Shown piece after piece: positions 20,830-35,500 of a DNA stretch of 64,000 nucleotides. Position numbers and translations under genes: made by a program. Every line of letters begins with the position of its first letter. Positions within the stretch are counted from its first letter, which is position 1. This DNA is from Tritrichomonas musculus (Eukaryota; Parabasalia; Tritrichomonadida; Tritrichomonadidae): positions 10,168,001 through 10,232,000 of the forward strand of contig JAPFFF010000001.1 in assembly GCA_039105265.1 (NCBI GenBank). The letters are read 5' to 3'. The notes beneath the pieces were generated by a model. The model was not told where the DNA came from. It saw only the letters and a list, made by a program, of their open reading frames with translations, and ran no database searches.

Positions 20830-21170
20830 TGTGCCATTCTAGAATAGGATCCAATTACAGTGAATAATCGCAATTTTCGTTTTTGAAGAATTCTATTAAG
20901 AGTTTTGTATTTCCTAATTCTTTGTTTCCTATTTGCATTACAATCTTTTGGATTTATATTTAATTTATTCCGGAGTATTTGAATGTTTGTCCTTTCTTGA
21001 TCTGAAAAGTTGAGTTGTCTAAAGAAACTTCCCTGCTAATTTAAATAATTTATGGTTTGGAGCAAACTTAGATGGACTCTTTTTTGGGTCAATATTCTTA
21101 ATAATCTTTTCTTTATTAAAATTTTTTACCAGAAAGGCTACTTATATGCAAGTTATCATTATCTACATCT
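20830..21170 (-). pseudogene. Decayed coding remnant, family unknown
   Basis: Read on the minus strand, a coherent basic segment (including QLNFSDQERTNIQILRNKL and RKYKTLNRILQKRK) runs from about 21010 to 20830. A second segment (KIIKNIDPKKSPSKFAPNHK) lies just upstream in another frame. Stops and a frame change break it. The composition resembles transposon-encoded proteins, but no diagnostic motif is present. Confidence 0.35.
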
Positions 21171-21329
21171 AGTTTAGGAATCAATAAGTGTTTATATTTT
21201 TTTATTCCATTTTGATTATAATTGTATGTATTTTATCCCCATTCAACTATATTTAGGTCAGATGAAGCTTTTATATAATAATTTAATTGCGAAGGAAACA
21301 AGTTCAGATATAAAAGAAATTATAAGAAA

Positions 21330-22206
21330 CATCTTATAATTATGATCAAGATACTTCCCATCACCAGGAAAATCATCAATCATGATGCATTCTGAACCAA
21401 CCAATAAATATCCTAAATGATAATCATACATGCAAACATGAAAAAGAATCTATTATAATTATTAGCGATACATTGATTAAGACTTGGATTGAAGAATTTT
21501 ATTTTTCTAAAATTCCAAGACCATCACTAACACAGATAATCTCAAAGGTTCAGGAAAAAATGGGGGAATACTCACAAATGATCAAAAACAAACGGTTGAC
21601 CGAGCTCTTATAGACAATTTTTTATACACTTAGAAAAAAAGTTTAAAAAAGTTGATATTGATTTTCTCAATATGTTAAAGACATAAAGAAATACCATTTT
21701 TGAACGATTTAAAGTTAGAGGTGTCACTGAAAAATCCCCTGGTAAAGGTCAACTAATTATATGCTACGAATAATGTGGCAGAAAGCCATAACAATGAGTT
21801 AAAGAATACTATTGATTCAAAACCAAGCTTTCAGAAATTCGAGATTAAATTACAAAAATAGAACAAGAATATTACAACAGATACAAATATGGAACACAAC
21901 TAGAACGTGCCAAAATAAAAAAAGTAAAAGCGGACAAGTTTAGAGCAAAAAGATAAACAAGCAAGGAACTTGATATCACAACAAGATAGTAATTCAGATG
22001 TAAATGATCAATAATTTATAGAAAACAATTCAACACAACCGTTACTTCATCTAGCTTCAGATAATACTCAAGAAAATCAACAAATCGAACAAAACAAAAT
22101 TGAAGATATTAATATAGAAGAGATCGAAGACAATTATGATAAAGAACCACCAGAAAAAGCAACATCAAAAAACAAATTTGAAATGAGAAAAATATCTGAG
22201 TCATAA
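21330..22206 (+). pseudogene. Probable MULE-type transposase tail, decayed
   Basis: Plus-strand fragments in several frames read like the C-terminal part of a Mutator-like transposase: YATNNVAESHNNELKNTI, then a Lys-rich helical segment and an acidic Gln/Asn-rich tail ending at a TAA near 22207. The TNN-x-(A/V)-E-S-H pattern is typical of the end of MULE catalytic domains (family knowledge). Several stops and frameshifts are present. Terminal repeats were not found. The tail abuts the exportin pseudogene, so this element probably cut that gene. Confidence 0.4.
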
Positions 22207-23466
22207 AAACAAATTTTGGCATTATTGAATATATCATAAAATTTTTTATTATTTTGAAGGCTTTCAATGACAAAATTGAATGATTCATCTTGACAAAAAA
22301 CTTCGGGCTTTTGCATCTTTTTAATTAAAATACAACGAATATCAGGAAGGATAGGTGCATATATTGTGATGAATGCTGTATCTTTTTGAGTTCTTTGCTG
22401 TTGCTCGTGATGACATTTATCACTAATGATCAACCAAAAATCGCAGCAGGTATGGAGAACATCTAAATCTTCAGCACTTGTTAATGCAAGGAGCCATTTA
22501 AGAGCTTTTTGAATAGATTCAACGTTCTCTGGTTTTTCAATAATCACGCCAAATTTATTAAGGAAATCAGTTATGGTCATTGAAAGTATTCTTGTAAATG
22601 CGAAATTATTAATATTGTTAAAATCAAAATCAGCTTGTGATTGAATATAAGTGTTGACATTATTAATCATCATATTAAAAACTTGATCAAATATATTGTT
22701 ATAAACTTCTGGTAATTGCAAATTAAAAAACTTAAAACTTCATTCACATAGCAAGGATGCGGCAAAAAGTGGTTGCATAACCTTTAAAACTAAAACTTTC
22801 GCGGAAATAATTTCTTTAGGATCAATCCTTCTAATAAAGAATTGTAGATTTGATAATTGATTCTGAATCATCATTGCTTTTTAAAACTTCTTCTAAAAAT
22901 TTATAAATAATTTCAGCTCGAACTTTAAAGCAATTTGAAAGCTCAACAGCTTAGGAATTTGAAAGAAGTTCGTCAATATTAATAAGAACTTGATCGCAGA
23001 AAAATTTAATAATTTGAAGACTATTATAGCCGAAATTTTTAGATTCTCTTGCTCTTTCTATTAATTCATTAAAAAAATTGGTATATTTGTCAGGCTATTC
23101 ATGGATTAGTAAGTCAAGAAACGATAAATCGGCATTTTTGAGAACATTTTTGTCTGTTCCTGCATCAGAACTTAAACTGTAAACGAGCTTTATAATATAG
23201 TTACTAGAAAAATCTCTATCTTCTTGTGTAATTTGGTCCCATCGTTTCAAAATTAGAGCTCTTAATGATCCAAGTGCATATATTTTTGCTATTGGCGTTG
23301 CATCTTGAGATTCAAGAATTTGACACGCATATTGATATCCATTTGGATTATTAAAATAAGTATCTAAAAGAACCCGAGCATGATAGCCACTCCTGTCTGC
23401 ATAGCTATGGTATTTTGAAAATTCAATAAGATTTTCGACATTGAGTTTTTCATTTGAGTAAGACCA
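22207..23466 (-). pseudogene. Exportin-1 (CRM1/XPO1) pseudogene, N-terminal part
   Basis: Exportin-1 carries NES cargo out of the nucleus with RanGTP. The minus strand encodes about 420 residues colinear with the N-terminal third of CRM1. VENLIEFSKYHSYADR, a YACQILESQ segment and LRALILKRWDQIT match the importin-beta N-domain. QIIKFFCDQVL and IRRIDPKEI follow, and then KALKWLLALTSAEDLDVL with ILPDIRCILIKKMQKPEVF at the 3' end. In-frame stops lie near 23100, 22950 and 22750, and there is a frameshift near 22840. CRM1 usually has about 1050 residues; the rest is missing, and the homology stops at the transposase remnant near 22207. A functional copy must exist elsewhere (inference). It sits head to head with the dynein gene. 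Confidence 0.75.
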
Positions 23467-23521
23467 AATAAACGTTGAAAATTATTATAACGAACAAAAT
23501 CTTGTTATAAGTAAAAATAAG

Positions 23522-26500
23522 ATGAATCCAAATCGCGCAACAATACCAAATAAACGATCTAGAGATTTAATGAACCGATTAATACCAAAACAGCAAATTC
23601 ATAATCATCCAGTAACTTTAGGGGCCACAATTGGTAAAAACGCAAAACCAATTATTCGTGGTGCTCCTATTATAAATCCAAAAATTAAAAAGTTGCCACC
23701 ACTTCCAGAAAAAATTCCAGATAAAAAAGAATCATCACGCGATATAGATTCAGATGAACCACTTCCATCAATTGATTACGAAACTCTAACAGATCCGTTT
23801 GATTTTATCGAAAAAGTAAAAGAAAGGAATGATACACGCTCATTTGTTTATTTATACCCATCAAACATACTTGAAGACGCAGATCATCCAACCTGTCTTC
23901 GAATCATACCACAAGAACAATCTTCACGAGAAGAATTTTGGAACTTATCATTAAATGGTCTTACGCATGTTAAATCATCCACGGTAGATTTTATTCCCCT
24001 TAAAGATTGGATTCATGATTTAAATTTATTCTCTAAAATCATGACAATTCCATTTTTCAAATATCAACGCCAATGGAGAGCCTTTAAACTATGGAAAAAA
24101 GCTGTTCGAAGTGACAAAATGACAAATGCTCGTACCTCATTAACCGGATCATTATTTTTTTCTCATTCAGTACTTCGACCAGCCTTTATTAAAATACAAC
24201 GCGAACTCCAAGAACTTCAAAAAACCAAACTTTTTTCAATTCGTCCTGACGGTTTATACACAATTAGCTCTTTTTTACAAGAAAACGAACAATACAGAGA
24301 AACGGTTGCAAAGAAATTTGACGACTTTTTCATGGACACTCTTCAAATAGTCCAAGATGCCTGCGAAAAGACGATAGACATCTTAAACTCAGGAGAAGCC
24401 GAGCATCAAGTGAAGGAAAATACAGAAGAAGGATCCGTTCTTGATCAATGGATTGCTCAATACAATCGGATTCAAAAGCATGGTCAAAACGCGACGGTTG
24501 AAAACGGTCCATCGTTAGTTTTCACCAAGAAAGCTTCACATCATGCAGTCTGTCAAAAACTGGTCCGATTTATACGTTTAATTGACTATTTAATAATTTC
24601 ATCGTTAAGGCGAATTTGTTTCACCTCTCTTTTATATATGCATTCAATTTTGTTAACTTTACAAGATCGAGGTGTCAACAAAATTGGGTACAAGGACCCT
24701 AGCCCCGTAGAGCCTTTAATTTTGCCTAACGAATACCAGAAGATTTATTCTGTCATAAGAAAGCAAACTAATGAAATTTTTGAACAACCGATTTTTCAAA
24801 TTGACGTCACTTACAAGGACAAACTTGTGTGGAAACCGACCAAAGAAGAGATCATTGGAACAATTGATTCCGTTAGAAATGATTTCATTCACTTGCTGTT
24901 CCAAGTTCCTCGTCTGATTGCGAATCCAATTTTCAAGCAATACATTGTTGAAGACATTTCATTGGACAGAGTTGCACAAGAGAAAATGTCTGCTCCTGAT
25001 CTTGGCCAGATAATATTCAATGACCAAATATATAAAGAAACAGTCAAGAAAGGTTCTGAGATTGTTTCTCATGGCTTCGATTTATTGGAATATTATTCAA
25101 TCCAATTTCAGAAAGCAATCAACATTTACAACGAAAATTGTCGATTCAAAATCGACTTCCTTGACTCAAATGAAATAACGGTTGTCGATGTCAAAATCAA
25201 GATTAAAGAATATCACGAACAAGAGGCATTCTTACGAACCGTTGTTGATAAGAGCGAAGTTGGTTTGTATCAAATCTTCTTAAAACAAATGAAATCATTG
25301 TTCATCAAATCACCAGGAAATTGCTTGTCACAAATAAAGAAGAGAATACCAACCGTTGCTCGACGGTTTTTAGAGAGTTTCTCTGAAAAAGTCAAAAAAG
25401 CACATGAAGAATTAACAACAGTCATCGATGGCGTTGATTCTTTTGTGAAATACATCCATGCTGTGACTAGACAACATGAAGCTTTACCTGAACTGCAACG
25501 TTTGGCAGACGTCATTAAAGGATTCCAACAACTTGCATCTGAACAGGGCGTCTTTATTAATAATGATGAAATCTCTGAGTATCAAGAACTCATTCCTATT
25601 TTTGATGAAGTTAAGCGAAGTTTAGCTTTTTCAAGCGAACAAAAAGCAACATTAACACCAAAGTATACTTCATCTTTAGAAAAGTCAATTGCACAACTTC
25701 ATTCGGTCGTTCTTGATGCAACTGAATTGGCGAATGACGATAGGTTATCAAATATTAAAACGAAGCCAAATAGAGCAGCAACACTTCTTGTTGTAATCAT
25801 TGCTAAAACAGATGAAATTCGAACTCTTGCACAGAATTATAATTATTATCAATCATCAATGAATTTAACGGTCACCAAGTTTGATGATGTTGATTCGCTT
25901 GTAAATGATGTTTTTTATAAGCAACTTCTTTGGGAGACAAAGACAGAATGGATGACAATGACTAAGAATTGGTTCCAACAAACTTTTAAGTCAATTGATC
26001 CTTCTGCCTTATCAGGTCAACTTAATGACTTTCAAGATCGTTCATTACGTGCACAAATGGGGCTTCCAAACAACGAAGTTGCTGATGAATTGAGAGCTTC
26101 TATTTCTGACTTCTCCAATTTGTTACCAATTGTTTCTGATTTGAAGAATCCAGCTTTAACACAAGTTCATATTGATCAAATTACAAATTTACTTGGAGGA
26201 GACATTTTTGGTGATGATGAATTCAGATTTGGAAGATTAGTTGATCTTCAAGCTTATAATTTCGTTGATCAAATATCAGCGATTTCAGCACAAGCAACAA
26301 ATGAACATGCATTACAAGACATGCTGAATTCTGTTAAAAACATTCTTGATAATCTTCAATACACAATGAATCCATGCAAGTTTCAAAAGAACACTTACAC
26401 ATTGGAAGGAACGGAAGAAATTCTTGCTCAACTTGATGATGCTCAAGCAACAATAAATTCCGTTCGTGCTTCTAAATATATCGCTCCATTGAGATCAAGT

Positions 26501-29500
26501 GCTGATGAAATGATGAAGAACTTGAGACAAGTTCAATACATTGTTACTCTTCTTGATCAAGTTCAATCAAAATGGAGTTATGTTAGCCAAATTTTCCAAA
26601 CAGGCGACATTTCAAGACAGCTTCAAAGTGACACAAAAGAGCTTCAATCAGTTGATAAAATATGGAGAAATATCTCTTTGAAACTCAATGATGATCCTTC
26701 CTTATTTTTCAGAACAACAAATAATAACAACAACAGTGGTAGTAGTAATAATAACGTAGGAAGTCAAACTATTCCTGATCTTGAGAATGCTAATGCCACA
26801 CTTGAAAAGATTCAAAAATCACTTGAAGACTTCCTTGAACAGAAAAGAATTGCTTTTCCACGTTTGTATTTCTTATCAAACGATGAACTTCTTGATTTGA
26901 TTTCTAAATCAAAAGATCCAAATTGCATTCAACCGTATTTACCAAAATTGTTCGATGGCGTCTATTCAATTGAAACAGCACTTGAAAATCACATTCCTTG
27001 CGTAATGGCTGTTTTTTCAAATAACGGAGAAAAATTGAATTTAAGACCAGTTAAATTCAGAGTCAATATTGAATTGTGGCTTCTGAGTATTGAAGAACAA
27101 ATCATTCGTACTTTAAAGAATGAAATGAAAAATGCTAAAGTTAAGTTTCATGAAATGGTTCGTGAAGATTGGATTTCAATTCAACATGCACAAATTGCAG
27201 CTGCAATTACACAAGCAGAATGGACATCACGAATTGAATTATGTTTCCCTTCACAGAATCAAATTCAACAATTAACTTTACTTAAAGCTGAAGTTGATTT
27301 AAAAATTTCAAATTTGGTCAAATTAGCTAGACTTGATCTTCGTGAAGGTGAACGATCAAAAATTGCATCATTAATCATTTTAGATTCACATGTTCGAGAT
27401 GTCATTCAAAATTTGATTGATAAGAACATAATTGAATCGACTAATTTCGAATGGACTAAAAATTTCATGTTGAAATGGGATGATCAAGCTAAAGAAATAT
27501 TAGTTACGCAATTGAATAATGTTTATAAATATGGATACGAATTGATTGGCAATCATCAAAGACTTATAATTACGCCAGAATATTTGAATTGTCAAAATTC
27601 GTTATTTATAACATTTGCAAAGAATTATGGAGGCTGCTTAATTGGCCCTTCATGTGTAGGAAAAACAGAGATAATTAGAGATGTTGCTCGATCAATGGGA
27701 ATGTTTTGTTACTTAGTAAATTGCAGTCCTTCAATTACAACTCTTCAAATGGCGTTATTTTTAAGAGGCATTGTTCAGTCAGGCGTTTGGTGTTGTTTCC
27801 AAGAAATACAAAGATTACCAAATGAAACTTTAAGTGTTGCTGATTTACACTTGAATTTAATTAGACAAGCATCAGTTGGCGGTTTAAAGAAGTTTTTCTT
27901 TGATTCATATGAAATTCCTCTCAGTCAATCTTATTGCATTTTTGCAACATTATCTTCAACTGACGCTATGTCAATACCTCAACCTTTGAAAGACTACTTT
28001 AGACCAGTTTCAATGAAAGAAGTGGATGAACGAAAAGTTATTGAAATAACGTTCGTTACTTTAGGTTTTGAAGGATATTCAAAACTAACAAAAACTTTTC
28101 TGAGGTTTATTTTTTATTGTAGAAATATTCTGGCTAAACAACCACATTATGACTTTAGTATTCGCACAATGAAAAAGATTTTGTATTGTGCCAGTGTCCA
28201 TCTTCATAATGATGAAGCATCATTGAGTGAAAGTCTTCATGTTTCGAATGCAATAAATGAAGTTTTATTGCCAATGTTGAATTCAACAGATAAAAGCACA
28301 TTCAATAGTTTCCTCTCTGAATTGTATCCACCTGAATCATTAGTATCATCACGAACATCATGTATAACAGCCACTTTCCAGGATGTTTGTGAAAAGAATA
28401 ATTTACAAACAATGCCTTACACATTGAACAAAGTTACTCAATTACATAACATTTATAAAAATCAGTCGTCAATCATTCTGGTTGGCCAAGCTGGCTCTGG
28501 AAAGACAACATCATTAGACATACTAGAATATGCTTATAACGTTCTATCTCAACAATCTGACAATGATCAATTCTGCCCCGTTAAAAGAACAACAATATGT
28601 CCAAACACTTTGACTTTCGATGAACTTTATGGAACTCAAAACTTGGAAACTCGAATTTTCAAGCCTGGGATAATTGAGAGCATTTTTGACAACAAAAACA
28701 GCAACAATAACAATAACATTCGAAAAGAAGAATGGATTGTTTTTGATGGTCAAATTAAGCCAAATTGGATTGAGAACTTAAATACGGTTCTTGACGATAA
28801 TAAAGTTCTATCGTTGGCAAATACAAAGACGATAAAAATGTCGCCTTTTTTGCATGTCTTCTTTGAAGTTCCTGATCTTGCAGAAGCATCGCCAGCAACG
28901 TTAACAAGAAGTTCAATTATTTACTTTGAAACAAGCCAACTTGGATGGCAACCGTTGTTGATTACTCAATGCCAAAAGAACGTTTATCCACTTTTTCTGA
29001 ACAATCAGAATTTCATTGAAAAATTCAATGATTTAACAAACGTTTCAATTTCTCAGGCAGTAGAATTTCTGAGTGAAAACGAGTCACATTTGCCAAGTTC
29101 CACTTTGAGCTACATCGACTCACTTGTGAACATTTTTATCACTCTTATGAACGGTCAAGAATTGAGTGAAAAAGATGGAACACACATTATTACTGCCTTG
29201 TATGTTTTCGCCTTCATTTGGTCATTCGGTGGCCATCTGGAAGAGAACAAAAGGGCACTTTTTGACTCCTTTGTAAGAGACATTTTCAGTGGCCATCTGA
29301 CACTTCCAAACAAAGGCTTGGTTTACGATTGGAAAGTTGATCCAGCGAAAGGTGAATGGTTGCATTGGTCTGAATACATGCCTAAATTTGTCACAATTGC
29401 ACCGGAGAACTTTGAAGTTGATCCGCTTGCTTCAGCAAGCATTTTCTGCCACACAATTGAGACCTATCGTATTTCATACATATTGAAACTTCTTCTGAAA

Positions 29501-32500
29501 TCGAATACAAATGTTGTCCTCTCTGGTCACAGTGGATCTGGCAAGACAACGGTTGTTAACCGTTTAATGAAAGAGATGGAAGATGAAGACAACGAATTCG
29601 GTCATTTTTCATTGGAATTCTCATCAAAAACCACCTCACAAACCGCCCAAAAATTGATTGAAATGTATCTTGAGAAAAAGCATGGTGATTTCTTAAGGCC
29701 AATTTGTGACAAAAATTCCGTTTTCTGTATCGATAATATCAATTTCGGTCAAAATGATTCATTCGAGCTTCTTCGACAAATTCTGTCTTTTCAAGGTTTG
29801 TTTAGAAAACCGTCCTATCAATGGATAGCTGTGAAAAAGTTCGCCCTTCTTGGAATTTCAGGCCAAATTCAAGGAACTTTTCGTCAGCTTCCTCCACGAC
29901 TTCTTCGTCATGTTCTCACACTTGAAATTGCTCCATTTGATTCTTCAACTTCTTATCAAGTTGTCCATTCAATTCTTCAGCTCTTCTTTATGAAATTCAA
30001 TGAAACCGTCGTATCGGCGGAGCCCAGAGTTTCGAATTCAATCATCTCAATTTTTGAGAGTGTATCGACATCTTTCCCTCAATCTCTCGACAATCCTCAT
30101 TTCAACTTCAACTTCAGAGATGTGATTCGAGTCGTCCAAGGACTTCTTCTTTCGACGCCAGAAACGATTCCAGACTCGAAGCAATTTGAGAGGCTTTGGG
30201 CACACGAAGTGACCCGTGTTTTTTCTGACAGATTCAATAACGAGGAAGATTCGAAGAAGTTTGACGAAATTCTCACAAATTGCATAAAGAAAAAGTTGAA
30301 TTCAGAACAACCAGTAACCGCTTTTCATACCTATTTTGGCGACCTTTTATTCCAGCAGCCATCGAACAATGAAAATAAGACTGTTGAAGATGCACCATTG
30401 CATAAGTACAATGAATACGAGTCATTGGACGATGCCATTGATGCACTTGAAGAGCCTGCGCGTGAATTCTTCGCATCTTTGAAAAGCAGCTCAAGTGTTC
30501 CTATTCTTATGTTTGACTTTTGTGCTCAACATGTTCTTCGACTTCTTCGAATCATCAAGTTCAAGCAAAGTCATGCAATTTTGCTTGGAAATCCTGGAAC
30601 AGGAAGGAGAACTGTTGTTCGGTTTGCGGCCTACTTATCTCAATATGATGTAGTTGAGTTTGATAACATTTACACACTTCATGAGGACTTCAAATCTGTC
30701 TGTTTGCGTTGTGGCGTTAATGGCAAAAACACGTTATTAATTGTAGGTGATGAAGCGATGAAAAACGATCAATTTATGAATGATCTTTCATCTTTAATGA
30801 ACGGTTGTGATATCACAACGATGTTCTCAAGTGAGGATGTTGATAAAATTTGCACCGATAGCGTCTTCTTTGCCAAATTGACAGGCCAAAATGAGTCACA
30901 TCAAAATTTGATAAATTTATTTTTGCAAAGAATTCGTGATTTGATTCATGTTGTCTTTTGTGTCTCTCCTTATGATTTCAACATGAAAGATAGGTTCATT
31001 AACTATCCTTCAATAATCAAGTTCTCAACGTTTGATTATTACGAGCCTTGGCCGGATGATGCCTTTACAAAAGTTGCTTCTTCTTTGTTTGATGATGAAA
31101 ACATGTCGAATTTATCGGTTTCTATACATCAATTGGCTTTCAATGTTTCTCAGAAATTTTTCAATCAAACCGGTAAAAAATACTTTGTTACACCGGGACT
31201 CTTCATACGATTCATTGAGAATTATAAAAGCACAGTTGACAAACGAACAACCGCTGTTAATGATGAAATTTTTGACCTCGATAGTTCACTTGAAAAAATT
31301 TCATTCACTGACTCTTCACTGGGATCAATGGAGACGAATTTGACAGACATCGAACCCGAACTAAAGTCAAAGACTCAGCAAGCTGACATTCTTCATCAAG
31401 AGATCTCAGAGACAGAAGCACTATTGAACAAGTTGAAATCTGCAATTTCTAAGAAAGAGGAAAAAATCCGAGAAAAAACAGAGTCAATTGAAAAGATCAA
31501 AGAAGAATGCGAAAAAGATTTGGAAGAAGTTCAACCTGCTCTTGAAAATGCAATAACCGCTCTGAAAGGACTAAATAGAGGCGATATTTCAGAGCTCCGA
31601 AGTTTTCAAGAACCACCACCGGCAGTTAGAACGGTTATGGAAGTCGTTTGCATTTTGATGGAGACGGAAACGACATGGAAAGCTGCGAGTGGAATTTTGG
31701 CTGATCCACTTTTCATTAACAAAATTAGCACCAGGTACAATGAAGAGAGGCGAATTCCAATGGCCATTATGAAAAAAGTGCAACCGTATATAGAATCGAA
31801 TCCAAATTTCCAAGAAAGCGAAGTTGGCCGAGTTTCTGTAGCTGCCAAGTGTCTTTGTGTTTGGGCAACTTCACTCTACAACTATGAAATAAACTATAGA
31901 AAAGTTGAACCAAAACAAGAAGACATCAAAGCAATTGACTCATCATTAAAGAAGGACAAAGACAAATTAAAGAAAGAATTGTCACAAGCAAAAACTTTAG
32001 AAGACACTTTAGATGAACTTAAGCAACAATATGACATCATTAATAGAGAAAAGAAAAAGTTGAACGATAACATGAATGAGTCAAAATCAAGAGTCGGTCA
32101 TGCTTCCAAATTATCGAAGATTTTGGTTGCTGATCAAAAAAAATGGCTAGAAAGAATGAAGAAATTGAAAGACTCAAAACAATACATTCAAGGAGATTCT
32201 TTCCTTTGTGCTGCTTTATTAACTTACTTTGGTCCACTTCCTTCCACTTTTCGAACGGACTTATTCAATGGCATATTAGAAGCTGTTAATTCAGCCAAAT
32301 TTAAAGTTACACCGAACTTCCAATTTACAAAGGTTATGGCTGAGCCAATGGAGATTCAAGAATGGCTTAACTTTGGTTTGCCTGGTGACCAAACCAGCAT
32401 TGAAAATGCAATCATTTTGAGAGACTCTGTAATGGCACCTTTAATTGTGGATCAGCTTGGATTTGCTAATCAATTTATTAAGCAACTTGAGAAGACAAGA

Positions 32501-35500
32501 CAGATTGTCATTGTCAAGCCAAACACTGCAAATCTGCTCAAAACAATCGAGACATCAATGAGACTTGGTATTCCAGTCCTCATTGAAGATGTCAGCGATT
32601 CAATTGACCCACAATTGGACAATCTTGTTGCTCATCGAATCATTCAACAAGATGGAAAAAATTTCATCAAATTAAGCGAACGTTTAATTGAATTTGATGA
32701 AAATTTCAAACTTTATATGACAACGAAAGTTAAAGAACCTAAATTTGCACCTGAAACTTATTCATCTTCAACTATTGTTGACTTCTCTATTACAAAAGCG
32801 GCGCTTGTTGCTTATGAAACATCGAACATCGTTGAAGTTGAAGATCCTGAGCTTGAAAATAATAAAAAAGAAGTTGTTTCTCAACTTATTGCAGCGAAGA
32901 CAAATCTAAAACAGATCGAAGAACGAATGCTTGAATTGCTTCGATCATCCGGCGATCATATTCTTGATGATGAAGTGTTGATCAACACGATGGAAAGCAG
33001 CGAAAGCAAACGAAAAGAAATTGAAGAAAGTTTGTTCAAAATGGAGACAGAAAATGACAAGTTCACAAAAGAGAGGTCAAAATATACACCTATAGCCGAA
33101 AGATTGGCGGTTATTTTCTTCTCATTATCACCACTTTCTAATCTGAATCCACTTTATGTTTTCTCGCTTGAATTTATTCAAAAAGTTGCCTTATTATCTC
33201 TCAAAAAATTTGACTCAAAAGAAGATAGAATTCCTAAATTGGTCAATGTTATAACTTCTTCTATCTTTGTTGAAATTGCCCGAGGAATTCATTCTTCTCA
33301 TCGTTTGACATTGGCCTTCATCATGGCATCTGCAATCCTTCGTTCCGAGAAAAAGATAAGCGAGAGCGAATGGTCGATCTTTATGAGAGGTCTTCCTAAG
33401 ATAGAGAATCCGCTCGACAATCCAATTGAAGACAAAATTCCAAAGGATTTGTGGGATTCAATAAATTCTCTTTCTCGTTCTGTTTCAGCTTTTCGATCTT
33501 TGCCGAATAAAATATTGACTGATCCTGACCAATTTGTCACTTTTGTTAATTCTGAAATGAATGAGATTCCGACCGTTTTTGGTGGAAAGTTAGATGATCT
33601 TCAGAAATTATTATTTGTCAAAACGGTTGCTCCTGAGAAATTGGCAAATTTTGTCAAAAATTTTGTCGATAAAAATCTCGGATCATTCTTCACAAAACCT
33701 ATTGTTTCTCACTTAAAATTTGCCAATTCGTTCACATCACCTAACATTCCATTGATGATCATTTTAGCGTCCGATCAAGTCGATGCCCGTCAAAAAGTTC
33801 TGAAGTTTGCACAAAAGTGCCAAATGATCGAGAAAATGAAGATTAGAGCAATGTCATTCTCAGCGGCATTGAAAACGGAAAAGGAAATTCACTCTTGCGC
33901 ATCTCAAGGTGAATGGATTCTCCTTGAAAACATCGAATGCAGCGGAAAATGGGTCAATGATTTCTGTGCAACTGTCTCGAAGATTTGTTCAGGCTCAATT
34001 CATCCTGATTTTCGTGTTTTCTTGACAACTCATCTTGATTCGAAAACGAAGTTGCCGGCCGAAATTCCTCTCAATTGTTCCAAGATGATTCTTGAAAATA
34101 ACGAGAATGTTCGTGCAGACCTTCTGACATGCTTTGCCCTTCTTTCAGACGAGTTCTTCCAATCTGAGACTGCCATTCGACTTTCCTTCTCAATTGGCCT
34201 GTTCCACTCGATCATTCTTCAGCGCCAAAAATACGGAAGTGTCGGCTTCAACTGTCCTTATGATTTCACCGATAATGAATTCAGGCTCATTTCGACGGTT
34301 ATTCAACCGTACCTTGAAAATGACGTCGATTCGATTCCCTTCAATTACTTGTGCTTCGTCATCGGAGACGTCATTTACGGCGGCAGGTCGAACGATGACA
34401 ATGACAAGAAAGTCATCAACGCAATTTTGAGAAGAATTGTTTGTAAAGAAGCCGTTAGAGGTGAAAATGATGGTCAAAATAATATTGAAGGGAATTCAAT
34501 TACGCCACTTTTCGTCCTCCCAAATATCGAAACAAAAAGACAGCTTCTATCGTTCATCTTGTCCCTCCCTGAAAATGACTCGCCGTCACTTTTCGGCCTT
34601 CATGAAGGCATTCAGAAAATATTCAATATGAAAAATTCTGAACTTGCAAGCAAATCAATCAAAAAGGCAATTTGTAATCAGGTTGTCTCACAGGAAGAAA
34701 TTGACGAGGTCGTTCTTGATCGTGTCAAAAACATCTCGTCTTCGTTGCCAGAGCTTGAAGACATCGGCTCAAATGAAGAAGCAGAAACGATCAACTTTTC
34801 AGACCCTCTCACAATTATTCTGACACAAGAAACGACCAAACTTGCCAAGACGATAGAAGTTATCAAAAAGTCAATCAATGAGATTGAAAAAGTTATTCAT
34901 GGATTGATTCAATCGACTGAAAAAGTTCAAAAAAATATCCATTCAATTTGGAAAGGAAAAGTGCCAAAAAACTGGCAGAATTTTAAGGGTTACTTCACAA
35001 TCGACGGCTTCATTAAAGAGATTGTCAAAAGAGCCGAGTTCTTCAATTCTTGGGTGAGAAGAGGAAAGCCAGTCTTGATTGATTTGTCGTGTTTCGCTGA
35101 CCCGAGAAACTTTTTGAATGCAGTTGTGATCCACCACATAAGAAGCAGCCAGCTGCAGACTGACGAGATGCCGGACAAGGTCGCCTTTGAAACAAGGATT
35201 GTCCTCGGCGAGCCTGACAAGCAGCCCGACGAAGGTTTCTACGTCATTGGACTCACTTTCCAAGGCGCCGTCTTCGACTTGAATCAGCAGCTTCTCATCG
35301 AGGAAGAAAACTTCCGTGCATCCTCTGTTCGTCCCCAAAAAGCCTCCGTGTCAAACATCCGTGTTTCGCCAACAATTGCAGACGTCTCGCCTTCTTTATT
35401 TACGCTTCCAAAGCATGAATCAGGGCCAAACCAGGCAGAGAATGAAGTGAACAACGAAAATTCAGGCAATGAAAACACGAACAATGAAAATGAAAACACA

